Part shown: one piece after another, positions 45,003 to 54,585 of the stretch
Layout of the letters: each line of letters begins with the position of its first letter
Position numbering within the stretch: the stretch's first letter is position 1
NCBI RefSeq assembly: GCF_007747655.1
Contig: NZ_CP036274.1
Location: 6,696,001-6,760,000, forward strand
DNA from: Anatilimnocola aggregata
Lineage (GTDB): Bacteria; Planctomycetota; Planctomycetia; Pirellulales; Pirellulaceae
Reading direction: 5' to 3'
DNA: 64,000 nt
Notes under the pieces: generated by a model
The model's input: only the letters and a program-made list of their open reading frames with translations
Databases searched by the model: none
Told to the model about the DNA's origin: nothing
Translations under genes and position numbers: made by a program

Positions 45003-45971
45003 CTACTTCTTCTCAGCTTTCGCAATATCTGCACGGGCTTTCTTTTCTTGCTCGGCAGAGACTTCTGGATTCGGAGTGGCATCCCCTTCTTCGAGGTTCA
45101 GTTCCCACTTGATGCCATTGAGGAGCGAGGCCATGTAGCGCTCATCGGCCCAGACAGCTTCGTTGTGGCCGAGGCTCATGTGCATGGCTTTGCCGTCGCC
45201 GTAGTTCTTCACCCAGGCGATTGGCACGTGATACGGACCTTCGCCAATGCGAGCGCGGGTCTTGGCGGCGTCTTCGGTCTTACCCATCTTTTCTTGATTG
45301 TTCGCCTGGCTGCGCAGTTGGTCGTCGATCTTGTTCGCGGTTTTGGCCATGTTCAGGCTCATCAGCACGCGGACTTTTTCAGGTTGCCAATTCTTGAAGC
45401 GGTAGATTTCGTCCTTGATGACAAACTCTTCGCCCCACGGCTTGCTAACGGGGTGCTTCGTGTCGTGCACGCTGACGGTGACGGTATCGCCCGAACCCCA
45501 GGGGTGGCCGTTGAACGTGCCGCCTATCATGTCCCAATAAGGTTGATAGTTGTGATAAGTGTCGGCTGCGGAATGGGTGCCAATGAAGCCGTGCCCCTTT
45601 TGCTTCAGCCAGTCTTGAAAAAAGTAGTCGAGGTCTTCGGGTTTGATGGGCAAATTGCCGGTAGTGTAGAAGAGGACGATGTCGTAGTTCTTCAAGTTCT
45701 CTTTGGTAAAGTCCTTGGCGACATCCTGGCTGCAATCGGCACGGAACAGGTTGCTCTTCACGCCCAATTCGGTGATGGCCTGTTCGGCGGGTGCTAGCTT
45801 GGCATCTTTGCGATTCACGCTGCCGTGGCGAAAGCCAGCGCTCTGCGTGATCATCAACAGGCGGTAACCACTGGTGCGTGGTTCTTTCTTCGCTTCTTTG
45901 TCTTCGCCGACGGCCAATGTGGTGAGCAGCGACAGGAGGAGTAATACGGAAAGGGAAAGGACTCGTTTCAT
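45003..45971 (-). CDS. ThuA domain protein
   Basis: 322 residues with a signal peptide (LSLSVLLLLSLLTTLAVG). The ThuA fold, related to glutamine-amidotransferase-like domains, is visible in YDIVLFYTTGNLPI, GHGFIGTHSAADTYHN, IGGTFNGHPWG and VPIAWVKNYGDGKAMHMSLGH. ThuA proteins are linked to sugar use (trehalose, sucrose) and are common outside the cytoplasm in planctomycetes. ATG at 45971 has AGGTAA upstream. Confidence 0.88.
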   Translation of the reverse strand: MKRVLSLSVLLLLSLLTTLAVGEDKEAKKEPRTSGYRLLMITQSAGFRHGSVNRKDAKLAPAEQAITELGVKSNLFRADCSQDVAKDFTKENLKNYDIVLFYTTGNLPIKPEDLDYFFQDWLKQKGHGFIGTHSAADTYHNYQPYWDMIGGTFNGHPWGSGDTVTVSVHDTKHPVSKPWGEEFVIKDEIYRFKNWQPEKVRVLMSLNMAKTANKIDDQLRSQANNQEKMGKTEDAAKTRARIGEGPYHVPIAWVKNYGDGKAMHMSLGHNEAVWADERYMASLLNGIKWELNLEEGDATPNPEVSAEQEKKARADIAKAEKK

Positions 45972-46239
45972 CGGACGGTTACCTGAATTCTGGAGAGTAC
46001 TTGTTAGCGAGGAGGGCTGATTTTCGCCGCCCAACCATGGTACGCCAAGCCCCTGGCCATTGCATCTGCTGGCGAGTTTTTTCACTGGTACGGCCGGTCG
46101 TAGTGAATGCTAGCCACTCGTCGGAGATGAATTATCGAATTGGCTGGCGAAATTTTGGATGCGGCGAACCTTCCTTTGCCTATAATGAGCTTCACTCCAA
46201 TTTTCTCTCGCTGGCGAGACCGGACTTGGGATACTGGGC

Positions 46240-47640
46240 ATGGATAACGTCCTGAATGATCCAGAACGATCGGGCAATCGGCGTGCGCCGGAGAGTGCCC
46301 TGGCCGAAGAGCTTTCCCCCGCGGAGCGGAATTCGCTCGTCGAGCGATTAAAAGTTCTGCCGCCCTTGAACGCGTTGCCCGAGAGGTCGACTTCGAGTGC
46401 CGCTGGCAAAGAGTCGGCTAAGTGGCACAGCGACGAAACCGAGTTGGCCGAAAGTGAGGCCCGCCCGGGCATTCGTGACGAACTGCGTATTCGCCTGGCC
46501 TGGGCCAAATTGCTTTGGCTCCTCACGTTTCTCGGTGTGCTGCTGGGGGTGACCTACCTCGTGCCAAATATGGTCGAGCAGATTCAATATGCTTCGGCCC
46601 GCGGCAAGCAGCGCGCCGAACATGAATTGGCCAAGGAGGAATTGAAAGATCAACCCCTCGCACAGTTGTCGCGCGCTTCGCAATTGGTTTCGCAGCGAGT
46701 TGGTCCCAGCGTGGTGCATATCACCGCGCAAACGAACATGAATAAGGTGGCGATCGCTGGCGGCCCTCTCGGCGGTGCCTGGCGAATTCCGCACGATGGC
46801 CAAGGTTCTGGCTTCGTGCTCGATCGAGAAGGGCACATCGTCACGAATCACCACGTGATCGACGGTGCTAAAGAAATTGAAGTCTTCCTTAGCGATGGTC
46901 GCCGCGCCATGGCACAGATCATTGGCCAGGATCGCGAGACCGATCTGGCCCTGCTGAAGATCGATGCCGACGGTCTGATTCCCGCTGATTGGGGCGAAAG
47001 CGATGACGCCGAAGTGGGCTCGATGGTCTGGGCGGTGGGAAGTCCCTTTGGTTTACAGCGCAGCGTGACGAGCGGCATCATCAGTGGCAAACATCGCACG
47101 GGAATGTCGCGGTCCCCCTATCAGGATTTTTTGCAAACCGATGCCGCCGTGAATCCGGGCAATAGCGGCGGACCACTCGTCGATATTCAAGGCCGCGTGA
47201 TTGGCGTGAATACGGCGATCGTTGGCGACGCGTATCAGGGAATCAGCTTTGCGATCCCCAGCCACATTGCCCGGCAGATCATCACTCGTCTGAAGACCGA
47301 AGGACTGGTGCGCCGCGGTTGGCTCGGCGTCGAACTGGCCGATGTGGCTATCGCGGCCACGAACTTGCCCACTGCGAATAGTGCGACACCGGCAGCCAAG
47401 GGAGCGATGGTGCTGCGTGTGATCAACACTCCCAAACAACCTTCACCAGCCTATGAAGCAGGCATTATGGAAGGCGACATCGTGCTGAGTTGGGACAACC
47501 GCGAAGTAACTACCCCGACAGAGTTGCGCCAATTCGTGGCCCAAACCAAGATCGGCACGCGCGTCAAAGCCACCGTCAATCGCAACGGCAACCTGCTGGA
47601 GTTGGAAGTTGCCGTCGGTGAACGGCCGGCGCAGTTGTAG
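46240..47640 (+). CDS. HtrA-like trypsin-fold protease with PDZ domain
   Basis: 466 residues. A polar N-terminal region of about 85 residues is followed by one membrane helix (LLWLLTFLGVLLGVTYLV) and the protease domain. Catalytic triad: His in VTNHHVID, Asp in ETDLALLKI, Ser in NPGNSGGPL. A single PDZ domain ends the protein (GIMEGDIVLSWDNREV). This matches DegS/DegP-like envelope quality-control proteases, anchored in the inner membrane facing the periplasm. Divergent from the ThuA gene. Confidence 0.93.
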   Translation: MDNVLNDPERSGNRRAPESALAEELSPAERNSLVERLKVLPPLNALPERSTSSAAGKESAKWHSDETELAESEARPGIRDELRIRLAWAKLLWLLTFLGVLLGVTYLVPNMVEQIQYASARGKQRAEHELAKEELKDQPLAQLSRASQLVSQRVGPSVVHITAQTNMNKVAIAGGPLGGAWRIPHDGQGSGFVLDREGHIVTNHHVIDGAKEIEVFLSDGRRAMAQIIGQDRETDLALLKIDADGLIPADWGESDDAEVGSMVWAVGSPFGLQRSVTSGIISGKHRTGMSRSPYQDFLQTDAAVNPGNSGGPLVDIQGRVIGVNTAIVGDAYQGISFAIPSHIARQIITRLKTEGLVRRGWLGVELADVAIAATNLPTANSATPAAKGAMVLRVINTPKQPSPAYEAGIMEGDIVLSWDNREVTTPTELRQFVAQTKIGTRVKATVNRNGNLLELEVAVGERPAQL

Positions 47641-47641
47641 G

Positions 47642-48739
47642 CTACTTCTGAATGATTGACCGAGCCGCGTTTTGATTGGCTTGATTGACCTGATTACCCG
47701 GTGGGGCCAGCGGGCCGCGAATGCTACCGCGGGCGAGGCACGTGGTTTTGCCGCCGACTTTCAGATCGGTTTCGATTTCGATCGTTTGCTGAATCTCACC
47801 GTTGTTCTCGTCTGCTGTGAATGTGACCGGAACCAGGTGCACCGGTCGAGCCTGATCGGTCGTCTTGAACTGAAACGCTTCGCCATCGCAGCGAACCGCC
47901 AGAATCTTGAATGGCTGACGAGCGCGGACGACAAGCTGCTTGGTCACGCTTTGGCCGGGTTGCAACACGCCGAGGAAGAGCGCGCTCGGGCTGACGGTCA
48001 GTGGCGGAACGATCTTTCCTTCCACCGTCAGCGGCACGGTCGCCAGCGTACGATCATCGGTCACAAGCGTCAGCGTATCGCTGATATAACCGGCCGGGGC
48101 ATTGTCCTTCAGCTTGACGCTCATTTGATACGTCGTGCGGCCACCACCTCGCACCGCGTCGCTGAGTTCCACTTCTAAGAACTCATTCACGCTGCGAACG
48201 TCGGTGATGTTCCAGTTGTTGCGGCCATAAAAAGTAACAGCCACTTTCTGCTGCACGGTGGTCCCTTGGTCAACGTCGCCAAAGGCAATCGAGCCGGGCT
48301 GGAAATCGACATCGGTGTGGATGTAGCCGCTAACCTGCAGCTGCACTTCGGCATGGAAAGGTTTATCGATGACAACGGTCAGCGTCGAATTTCGTTGACC
48401 GGTAAACGAGCGCGTATTGAAGGCGGCGATGACAGCCCCCTTCTCCCAGGTCTTGAGCGTGGTCTTCGTTACGGTGGGAGTCGTGCAACCGCAACTGCTG
48501 CGGACTTCGGCAATGTGCACGTCTTCTTCGTAGGTGTTTTGAATCTCGAAGGCAAACTCGGTTTTGGCCCCCCGGGCCACGTGACCAAAATCATGCGTGC
48601 TGATTTTGAACATCTTTTGCGCCCAATCCTTTGCGCTGACTTCGCCGCAGAGCAGCAAGCCGGCCACAAGGAAGGCGCAAGTCACTTTGCCAGCAAGTTT
48701 GCCGGTAAACGAGAGCGTCGACGCGTAGTTGCGAATCAT
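47642..48739 (-). CDS. DUF1573 domain protein
   Basis: 365 residues from the ATG at 48739, with GGAGGGAG upstream and a signal peptide (FTGKLAGKVTCAFLVAGLLL). DUF1573 Ig-like repeat features: HDFGHVARGAKTEFAFEIQN, SSCGCTTPTV near 78 with the conserved Cys, then two or three further beta repeats (VDFQPGSIAFGDVDQG). Probably periplasmic or surface. Ends one base from the protease stop, convergent. Confidence 0.86.
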   Translation of the reverse strand: MIRNYASTLSFTGKLAGKVTCAFLVAGLLLCGEVSAKDWAQKMFKISTHDFGHVARGAKTEFAFEIQNTYEEDVHIAEVRSSCGCTTPTVTKTTLKTWEKGAVIAAFNTRSFTGQRNSTLTVVIDKPFHAEVQLQVSGYIHTDVDFQPGSIAFGDVDQGTTVQQKVAVTFYGRNNWNITDVRSVNEFLEVELSDAVRGGGRTTYQMSVKLKDNAPAGYISDTLTLVTDDRTLATVPLTVEGKIVPPLTVSPSALFLGVLQPGQSVTKQLVVRARQPFKILAVRCDGEAFQFKTTDQARPVHLVPVTFTADENNGEIQQTIEIETDLKVGGKTTCLARGSIRGPLAPPGNQVNQANQNAARSIIQK

Positions 48740-49172
48740 GTATCTCCCTCCGCTGGCCGCCGGCAATCCGCCTGGATTTGCGCGCCGATGGACAGTGGTC
48801 CCCCTCAAACCAGCCTGCATCGGGCTGGGCGACCACTTCTCAGCGTATCGCGCTGGCCGTGGTCGTGACAAACAAATTCGCTCCCCCAAGCTACCCCCCT
48901 GGCATGCCACGCTGTGGCATGCCAAACGGGCACACTGGGTGCGAACCGCATGGATACTTATTCGGCCAGTCCTGGGTCCGGCTACAAGACTTTTTCCGGC
49001 TGGGTAGAAGGGAGGTAAGCCGCGTAAAGTTTGCGGCGAGATTCTTTTTTGCAGCAGTGCTATCACCCCTGCTGTGGGGAAGGCTGGCGAGCAGTTCACT
49101 TCTGCCGCGGCGTGCGGTACGATGATGGCGGTCAAACTGACCGTTTCGACTTTCGGCTGGGAAGGGATCGAT
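48740..49172. other. Divergent promoter interval
   Basis: About 430 bases between the DUF1573 gene and the thioredoxin/NHL gene. A perfect 11-base-pair hairpin lies at 48900-48924 (listed separately). No other structure or reading frame is convincing, although an open frame runs through it from the DUF1573 gene. Confidence 0.5.
48900..48924. repeat. REP-like hairpin, family F
   Basis: TGGCATGCCAC and GTGGCATGCCA flank the three-base loop GCT. Each arm is itself nearly self-palindromic. In the divergent region upstream of two genes, so it may be a repeat element or a binding site. Confidence 0.7.
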
Positions 49173-51503
49173 ATGATTTGGATGGCAACCCGCGGCACGG
49201 TACTTATGCAGGCATTCTTGGTGCTCGCAGCAATCAGCGCCAGTGGATGCGTGCAAGAAGCTGCCTCTCAGCCCAAGTACAAACCGGCCGCCGAGACGGC
49301 TGCCACGACCGTGGCAGAAGCCACATCGCCCCCCGTGACTGAATCCGCCAATGCTCCGCCGGGGCTAGATCCAAAAAAAGAAGTTCCTGAAGTTCCGCCT
49401 GCTGATAAACCCGTCGAGCAGCCAGCGGCTGGCCCGGAAGCGGCGACCGAAGCTCCGCCCGATAAAGAAACGCTAATCGCCATGCAAGCACCGGGCAAAG
49501 CGGTGAATCCGTTTCGTCGTCGGCTCGAAGCACCCGACTTTCCCAAGGGAATGGAATGGATTAACACCAAGCCCCTGAGCAAAAAGGACTTGAAGGGAAA
49601 ATTCGTCCTGCTCGACTTCTGGACCTATTGCTGCATCAACTGCATGCACATCCTCCCTGAACTCAAGAAGCTCGAGAAGCAGTACCCGAACGAGCTTGTC
49701 GTCATTGGCGTGCACTCGGCCAAATTTGATACCGAGAAGGATCGCGAGAACATTCTCGCCGCTGTGCTGCGCTACGAAATTGAGCACCCTGTCGTCAACG
49801 ATGCGGACCACAAAATTTGGGACACCTTCGGCATCAACAGTTGGCCGACGGCGCTTTTGATCGATCCCGAAGGGCAAGCGGTCTGGGGTCGCAGCGGTGA
49901 GTTCAAGGCCGATGAAGTGGCCGAAGTGCTGAACAGTGCGATTCCCTTCTACAAAGAAAACAAACTTCTCGACGATTCAAAGCCCTTCCCCCTCGACTTG
50001 GAAGCTGGAAAGCAATTGGCCACGCCGTTGCGATTTCCGGGCAAGATCCTGGCCGATGAGCCGAGTGGGCGGCTGTTCATCTCGGACAGCAATCACAACC
50101 GCATCGTAATCACCGACTTGGATGGCAAGTTGCTCGACATCATCGGCAGCGGCGCGATCGGCAAGGACGATGGCGCATTTCAAACCGCTTCGTTCGATCA
50201 TCCTCAAGGCTGCGTGCTGCACGGCGACACACTGTATGTGGCCGATACCGAAAACCACTTGCTCCGCAAAGTCGATTTGAAAGCCAAAACGGTCAAGACC
50301 ATCGCGGGCGTCGGTTCACAGGCCAAGCATCCGTGGCCTGGTCTGGAAGAAGCTCGCCTTTCTGGCGCGATTCCCGAACGCTGGGCCGGCAAGCCGCTGG
50401 TGACTGGCCTCAATAGTCCCTGGGATTTGTGGATTCACGGCAAGAACATGTACATCGCCATGGCTGGACCACACCAGATCTGGATGATGCCGCTCGATGA
50501 ATCCGAGATTGGCCCTTACGCCGGCAACGGTCGCGAAGACATCGTCGATGGCCCCCTCATGCCACCCACACCTTACGAGGCGGGCTTCAGTTCGTTCGCC
50601 CAGCCCAGCGGGTTGTCGAGCGATGGCGAATGGCTGTTCGTCGCCGATAGCGAAGGCAGCTCCATTCGCGCGGTCCCCTTCGATCGCAAACAGGAAGTGC
50701 GAACCGTTGTGGGTTCGAACCTGTTGCCCGGTGGCCGTTTGTTTGCCTTCGGCGATAGCGATGGCCCCAAGGAAAAGGCCAAACTGCAGCACGCGCTGGG
50801 CGTGACCTATCTCAACGGTCAACTTTATATCACTGACACCTACAACGATAAGATCAAGGTAGTGGACGCCAAGACCGGCGAAACGACGACCCTCGCCGGT
50901 ACCGGCGAACCTGGCAAGACTGACGAGCCAGCAACCTTCGATGAGCCAGCTGGCATCTCTCATGCCAAGGGTAAGTTGTACATCGCCGATACCAACAACC
51001 ACCTGATCCGCACCCTTGATCTGGCCACCAAGAAGGTGAACACGCTCGCCATTAGTGGGCTGACTTCTCCTGCCGCCAGCAAAGCCCCCGACAAGAAACC
51101 CACATTCAAGGGTGCACTGCAAGAGGCCGTTCCGCTGGCCAGTTTGAAGCCAACCGATGGCTCAGTAAAGGTAAACGTCCAGATCAAGATTCCTACGGGC
51201 TGGAAGGTGAACCCGCTCGCCCCGATGTCGTACTGGGTCGACTCGGCCAAAGCTGAGGGGCCGGTGAGTCGCACCTCGTTTGGCCGCAAAAAGCTAGGCG
51301 AGCCAACTGCGAATTTTGAAGTTGTGTTGCCAGTTACAGGTACGGGCGAAGATGAAATCAACATCTCGCTGAATTACTATTACTGCCAGGATGCCGACGA
51401 AGGCGTTTGCAAGATTGGCTCGGTGGTCTTTACCGTTCCACTCAAAATCGCCGACGATGCCAAGGAAAGTAGCGTCGTTATTTCGCATGTAATCCCGGAG
51501 TAG
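49173..51503 (+). CDS. Thioredoxin-like/NHL-repeat lipoprotein (NHLRC2-like)
   Basis: 776 residues. The leader ends in the lipobox SASGC, so it is probably lipidated. Thioredoxin domain about 125-255 with WTYCCINCMHILPEL (CxxC-like, CCINC) as in animal NHLRC2. From about 285 to 650 are five or six NHL beta-propeller repeats, such as ADEPSGRLFISDSNHNRIV and VADTENHLLRKVD. A C-terminal beta domain (KVNVQIKIPTGWKVNPLAP) follows. ATG at 49173 has GGAAGGG. Function unknown; redox plus propeller suggests an envelope role. Confidence 0.87.
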   Translation: MIWMATRGTVLMQAFLVLAAISASGCVQEAASQPKYKPAAETAATTVAEATSPPVTESANAPPGLDPKKEVPEVPPADKPVEQPAAGPEAATEAPPDKETLIAMQAPGKAVNPFRRRLEAPDFPKGMEWINTKPLSKKDLKGKFVLLDFWTYCCINCMHILPELKKLEKQYPNELVVIGVHSAKFDTEKDRENILAAVLRYEIEHPVVNDADHKIWDTFGINSWPTALLIDPEGQAVWGRSGEFKADEVAEVLNSAIPFYKENKLLDDSKPFPLDLEAGKQLATPLRFPGKILADEPSGRLFISDSNHNRIVITDLDGKLLDIIGSGAIGKDDGAFQTASFDHPQGCVLHGDTLYVADTENHLLRKVDLKAKTVKTIAGVGSQAKHPWPGLEEARLSGAIPERWAGKPLVTGLNSPWDLWIHGKNMYIAMAGPHQIWMMPLDESEIGPYAGNGREDIVDGPLMPPTPYEAGFSSFAQPSGLSSDGEWLFVADSEGSSIRAVPFDRKQEVRTVVGSNLLPGGRLFAFGDSDGPKEKAKLQHALGVTYLNGQLYITDTYNDKIKVVDAKTGETTTLAGTGEPGKTDEPATFDEPAGISHAKGKLYIADTNNHLIRTLDLATKKVNTLAISGLTSPAASKAPDKKPTFKGALQEAVPLASLKPTDGSVKVNVQIKIPTGWKVNPLAPMSYWVDSAKAEGPVSRTSFGRKKLGEPTANFEVVLPVTGTGEDEINISLNYYYCQDADEGVCKIGSVVFTVPLKIADDAKESSVVISHVIPE

Positions 51504-51544
51504 TCGTTTTATTCTGCTTTCGTACTTCTACAGTCTGCATTCAC

Positions 51545-52501
51545 GTGACTGACGTCAACGGTGCCGCCAAGCGAATCATCGCCAACGTCGAAAAGGCGAT
51601 TGTCGGCAAGCGTCAGTCATTGGTCCTGGCACTCTGTGCCTGGTTGTGCGAAGGGCATCTGCTGCTCGAAGATGTGCCGGGCGTCGCCAAAACGATGCTC
51701 GCCCGCGCGCTGGCCCGCAGCGTGGGCTGCTCGTTCAAGCGGATTCAATGCACGCCCGATCTCTTGCCCGGCGATGTGACCGGCGCATCGATCTTCAACC
51801 CCAAGACGACGGACTTTGAGTTTCGTCCCGGGCCCCTTTTCGCACAGGTGGTACTCGCCGACGAAATTAACCGCACGACGCCGCGCACTCAAGCTGCCTT
51901 GTTAGAAGCGATGGCCGAGAGTCGCGTGACCGTCGACGGGACAACGCACAGACTGGGGCCGCCGTTCCTGGTGATTGCCACGCAGAACCCCGTCGATCAT
52001 GAAGGGACGTTCTCGCTTCCCGAAGCTCAACTCGACCGCTTTCTGATGCGGTTCAGCCTGGGATATCCAACCATGGAAGAAGAGTTGAAGATGCTCGAGA
52101 TGCTGCAGCACACGCACCCCATCGATTCGCTCGAACCGGTCGTTAGTGCGGAAGAGCTGGTTGCGTGTCAGAAGGCCGTGCGGAACATTTATGTCGACGA
52201 CAAAGTCCGGCGTTACCTGATGCAAATCGTCCACGACACGCGTTCGCACGAAGATATCGCCCTCGGCGGCAGCCCGCGGGCATCGATCGCCCTCTTTCGC
52301 TCGTCGCAAGCGATGGCCGCGCTGCGTGGCCGGGCCTATGTGCTGCCCGATGACGTGAAGCGAATTGCCGGGCCCGTGCTGACGCATCGCGTAATTGTGA
52401 AACCCGAGAGTCGACTGCGCAAAATAACCGCTGCCGCACTGGTCGAAGAAATCGTGGCAGAAATCGCCGTGCCCATTCTGGCCGAGAGTAACACGGCATG
52501 A
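51545..52501 (+). CDS. MoxR-type AAA+ ATPase
   Basis: 318 residues. Walker A in LEDVPGVAKTMLARA near residue 42, Walker B VVLADEINRTTPRTQ near 105, sensor IATQNPVDHEGTFSLPEAQLDRF, and the C-terminal lid GSPRASIALFRSSQ. MoxR ATPases act as chaperones for VWA/DUF58-linked complexes. The GTG start at 51545 and overlap with the next gene (ATGA at 52498) tie it to the DUF58 gene. Confidence 0.94.
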   Translation: MTDVNGAAKRIIANVEKAIVGKRQSLVLALCAWLCEGHLLLEDVPGVAKTMLARALARSVGCSFKRIQCTPDLLPGDVTGASIFNPKTTDFEFRPGPLFAQVVLADEINRTTPRTQAALLEAMAESRVTVDGTTHRLGPPFLVIATQNPVDHEGTFSLPEAQLDRFLMRFSLGYPTMEEELKMLEMLQHTHPIDSLEPVVSAEELVACQKAVRNIYVDDKVRRYLMQIVHDTRSHEDIALGGSPRASIALFRSSQAMAALRGRAYVLPDDVKRIAGPVLTHRVIVKPESRLRKITAAALVEEIVAEIAVPILAESNTA

Positions 52502-53805
52502 TCTGGCCAGCTGCCATCGTGCTCGTGCTGGTGTTGGCCTTGATCTTTCGGCTAGGACTGCTGGCCTACGCGATGTACACCCTCCTCGGCGTGGTGCTGC
52601 TCAGTCGCTATCTCACACATCGCTGGGCGACGGCCCTTTCCGCCTCGCGCGAATGCAACCGACTGACGGCCGAAGAAGGTGACGATATCGCCGTCATCAT
52701 CACCATTGAGAATAGTGGCAACTTGCCGATTCCGTGGGTCATGGTCGAAGATCTTCTGCCGCGCGAAGCACTCCTCTATAGCCCTCCGCGATTGGCCGTC
52801 ATGGGAAGTCGCGTGGAACTAACGCACCTTTGGTCACGCAGTCAGAAGAACCTGCGCTATCAATTGAAGTGCAATCGCCGCGGCTATTATCAGCTGGGGC
52901 CGCTAGTGCTGGAGACAGGCGACTTATTCGGCCTGCATCGGCGATTTCGCGTGCTCACGCAGCCTCATTTTTTGCTGGTGATGCCCAAGATCGTGCCGCT
53001 CACCGGCTATGCCATTTCGTCGAAGCGACCGATTGGCGAAGTCCGCATGACGTATCGCCTGTACGAAGACCCGACGCGCATCAGCGGAGTGCGGGCCTAT
53101 CAAGAAGGAGATTCGCTCAATCGCATTCATTGGCGCGCGACCGCTCGCACGGGCGTACTCCATAGCAAAGTCTATGAACCGTCGACTGTGGCGGGCGTGA
53201 CGTTGCTCGTCGACTTTCATCAAGCCTCGCACCCCGCGCGCAATGAGCCGCGGCGAAGTGAACTGGCAATCACCGCTGCAGCTTCAATTGCCCACGCCGT
53301 CAGCTTAATGGGGCAGCAAGTGGGATTGGTTACCAACGGCCGCGATGCCGCCGACCGCATCCGAACCGAGGGCTGGGCCAGCGACTGGCGAACTCGTGAA
53401 GCCGCGAATGTCGCCGCCAATGTGCGAGAAACGAGCGACCGCCTGCGCCCCGTTGTGATTGATACTCGACGGGGCGGCGATCAACTGCAGCAGATTCTCG
53501 AAATGCTGGCGCGGCTCGAACTGACCGACGGCTTGCTGCTTTCAGAGCTCATTCTCGAAACCTCGTCGCGTCTGCCCCGCGATGCCACGGTGATCGCGAT
53601 TCTCCCCCACGTCACTCACGAAATTGCCATCTCGCTCGGCATGCTGCGGCGACGCGGTCTGGCCGTCGTGGCCATTCTCAACATGTTCGAGACCTATGAA
53701 TACGCTGAAGCCGCCGGTCCGCTGATGGCCGAAGGAATCGAAACCCGGCACATGCCGGATGAAGCAGCGGTCGCAGAGATTTGTGCGCAGTATTGGCTGA
53801 GATGA
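52498..53805 (+). CDS. DUF58 domain protein
   Basis: 435 residues. Two N-terminal helices (IVLVLVLALIFRLGLLAY and MYTLLGVVLLSRYL), then a DUF58 body with EGDSLNRIHWRATARTGVLHSKVYEP near residue 200 and VTLLVDFHQASHP. DUF58 proteins are partners of MoxR and resemble VWA-type proteins. Coupled to MoxR by a four-base overlap. Confidence 0.92.
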   Translation: MIWPAAIVLVLVLALIFRLGLLAYAMYTLLGVVLLSRYLTHRWATALSASRECNRLTAEEGDDIAVIITIENSGNLPIPWVMVEDLLPREALLYSPPRLAVMGSRVELTHLWSRSQKNLRYQLKCNRRGYYQLGPLVLETGDLFGLHRRFRVLTQPHFLLVMPKIVPLTGYAISSKRPIGEVRMTYRLYEDPTRISGVRAYQEGDSLNRIHWRATARTGVLHSKVYEPSTVAGVTLLVDFHQASHPARNEPRRSELAITAAASIAHAVSLMGQQVGLVTNGRDAADRIRTEGWASDWRTREAANVAANVRETSDRLRPVVIDTRRGGDQLQQILEMLARLELTDGLLLSELILETSSRLPRDATVIAILPHVTHEIAISLGMLRRRGLAVVAILNMFETYEYAEAAGPLMAEGIETRHMPDEAAVAEICAQYWLR

Positions 53806-53814
53806 CAAGAACAG

Positions 53815-54210
53815 CTAGTTCAACTCATTGCCCGAGCGAAGTGCCAATTGATCGTCCGAGTTCATGTTGAATACAGCAACAGTTGTGCGCCCAACTGCCG
53901 TCTTACCAACGATGAGCAAACCTACCCAGTCGAAATGCTCGGTCCAAACTTGCCGGCGTGGATGAAACAACGCGGTTAGCTTTCCCGACTCTGGATCGAA
54001 ACCGGTAAGATTCGGTCCCTTGTGCAAATTGCAGTCGATGCAAGCCAGTGCAAGGTTCTCATCGTCATCAGAACCGCCGTGTTTCTTGGGGATGATATGT
54101 TCGACGTGCAACACTGCCAGCGGCGAATCGGATTGGTGCAGATGGCAGTACTCGCACCGATTCGCCGCACGCGCGCGAACAAGCGACTTCGTTCCAGCGC
54201 TAACACTCAC
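53815..54210 (-). CDS. HNH endonuclease
   Basis: 131 residues. HNH core: CEYCHLHQ near residue 19 and HVEHIIPKKHGGSDDDENLALACIDCNLHKG near 35-65, giving CxxC, the H..N..H nuclease residues and the second CxxC. The C-terminal half has no domain I recognise. GTG start overlaps the small upstream gene as GTGA. Minus strand, inserted in a plus-strand MoxR cluster. May be a defence-type or homing nuclease, unproven. Confidence 0.88.
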   Translation of the reverse strand: MSVSAGTKSLVRARAANRCEYCHLHQSDSPLAVLHVEHIIPKKHGGSDDDENLALACIDCNLHKGPNLTGFDPESGKLTALFHPRRQVWTEHFDWVGLLIVGKTAVGRTTVAVFNMNSDDQLALRSGNELN

Positions 54211-54470
54211 GACGGATCACTTAGAAACTTGCGAGCCTGCCTTTGGAAGATCGCGATGAATTTGTTAGCGCGCACATAGCCGGCGTACTCGGCTCGTTCG
54301 TCGGGAGTTAGTTCACCCTCGGTACTTTTTGCAGCGAGTTCTTCGATTCGTGCGCTCAAATCACGATCTACTTGAAATCCAGCGACTTGCGCGGCCTTAT
54401 CAGGCAGAACGAGTTGCAAGAGTGAGTCGATACCACGCTCGAACGCGGCAGATTCTGAAGATGCGATCAT
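54207..54470 (-). CDS. Small partner protein of the HNH nuclease
   Basis: 87 residues. Acidic helical protein with ELTPDERAEYAGYVRANKFIAIFQRQARKFL at the C-terminus, a motif often seen next to HNH genes in planctomycetes and cyanobacteria. No known domain. The stop overlaps the HNH GTG start by four bases, so the two are coexpressed. Could bind or inhibit the nuclease, by inference only. Confidence 0.72.
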   Translation of the reverse strand: MIASSESAAFERGIDSLLQLVLPDKAAQVAGFQVDRDLSARIEELAAKSTEGELTPDERAEYAGYVRANKFIAIFQRQARKFLSDPS

Positions 54471-54585
54471 GCAATTACTCTAACATGAGAGGCGAATATT
54501 CTGTCAATACTTTTTCGTTAAGCGGGCTGAGTATTTTCGTTGGCCAACGGCCACAGCGACTGACCAAACGAACTAGAATTCGGGC

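Noticed and set aside
47642-49198. Full-length frame to 49198 for the DUF1573 gene
   Set aside because: The part above 48739 is Pro/Arg-rich without a signal peptide at its start; the ATG at 48739 has a good Shine-Dalgarno and leader.
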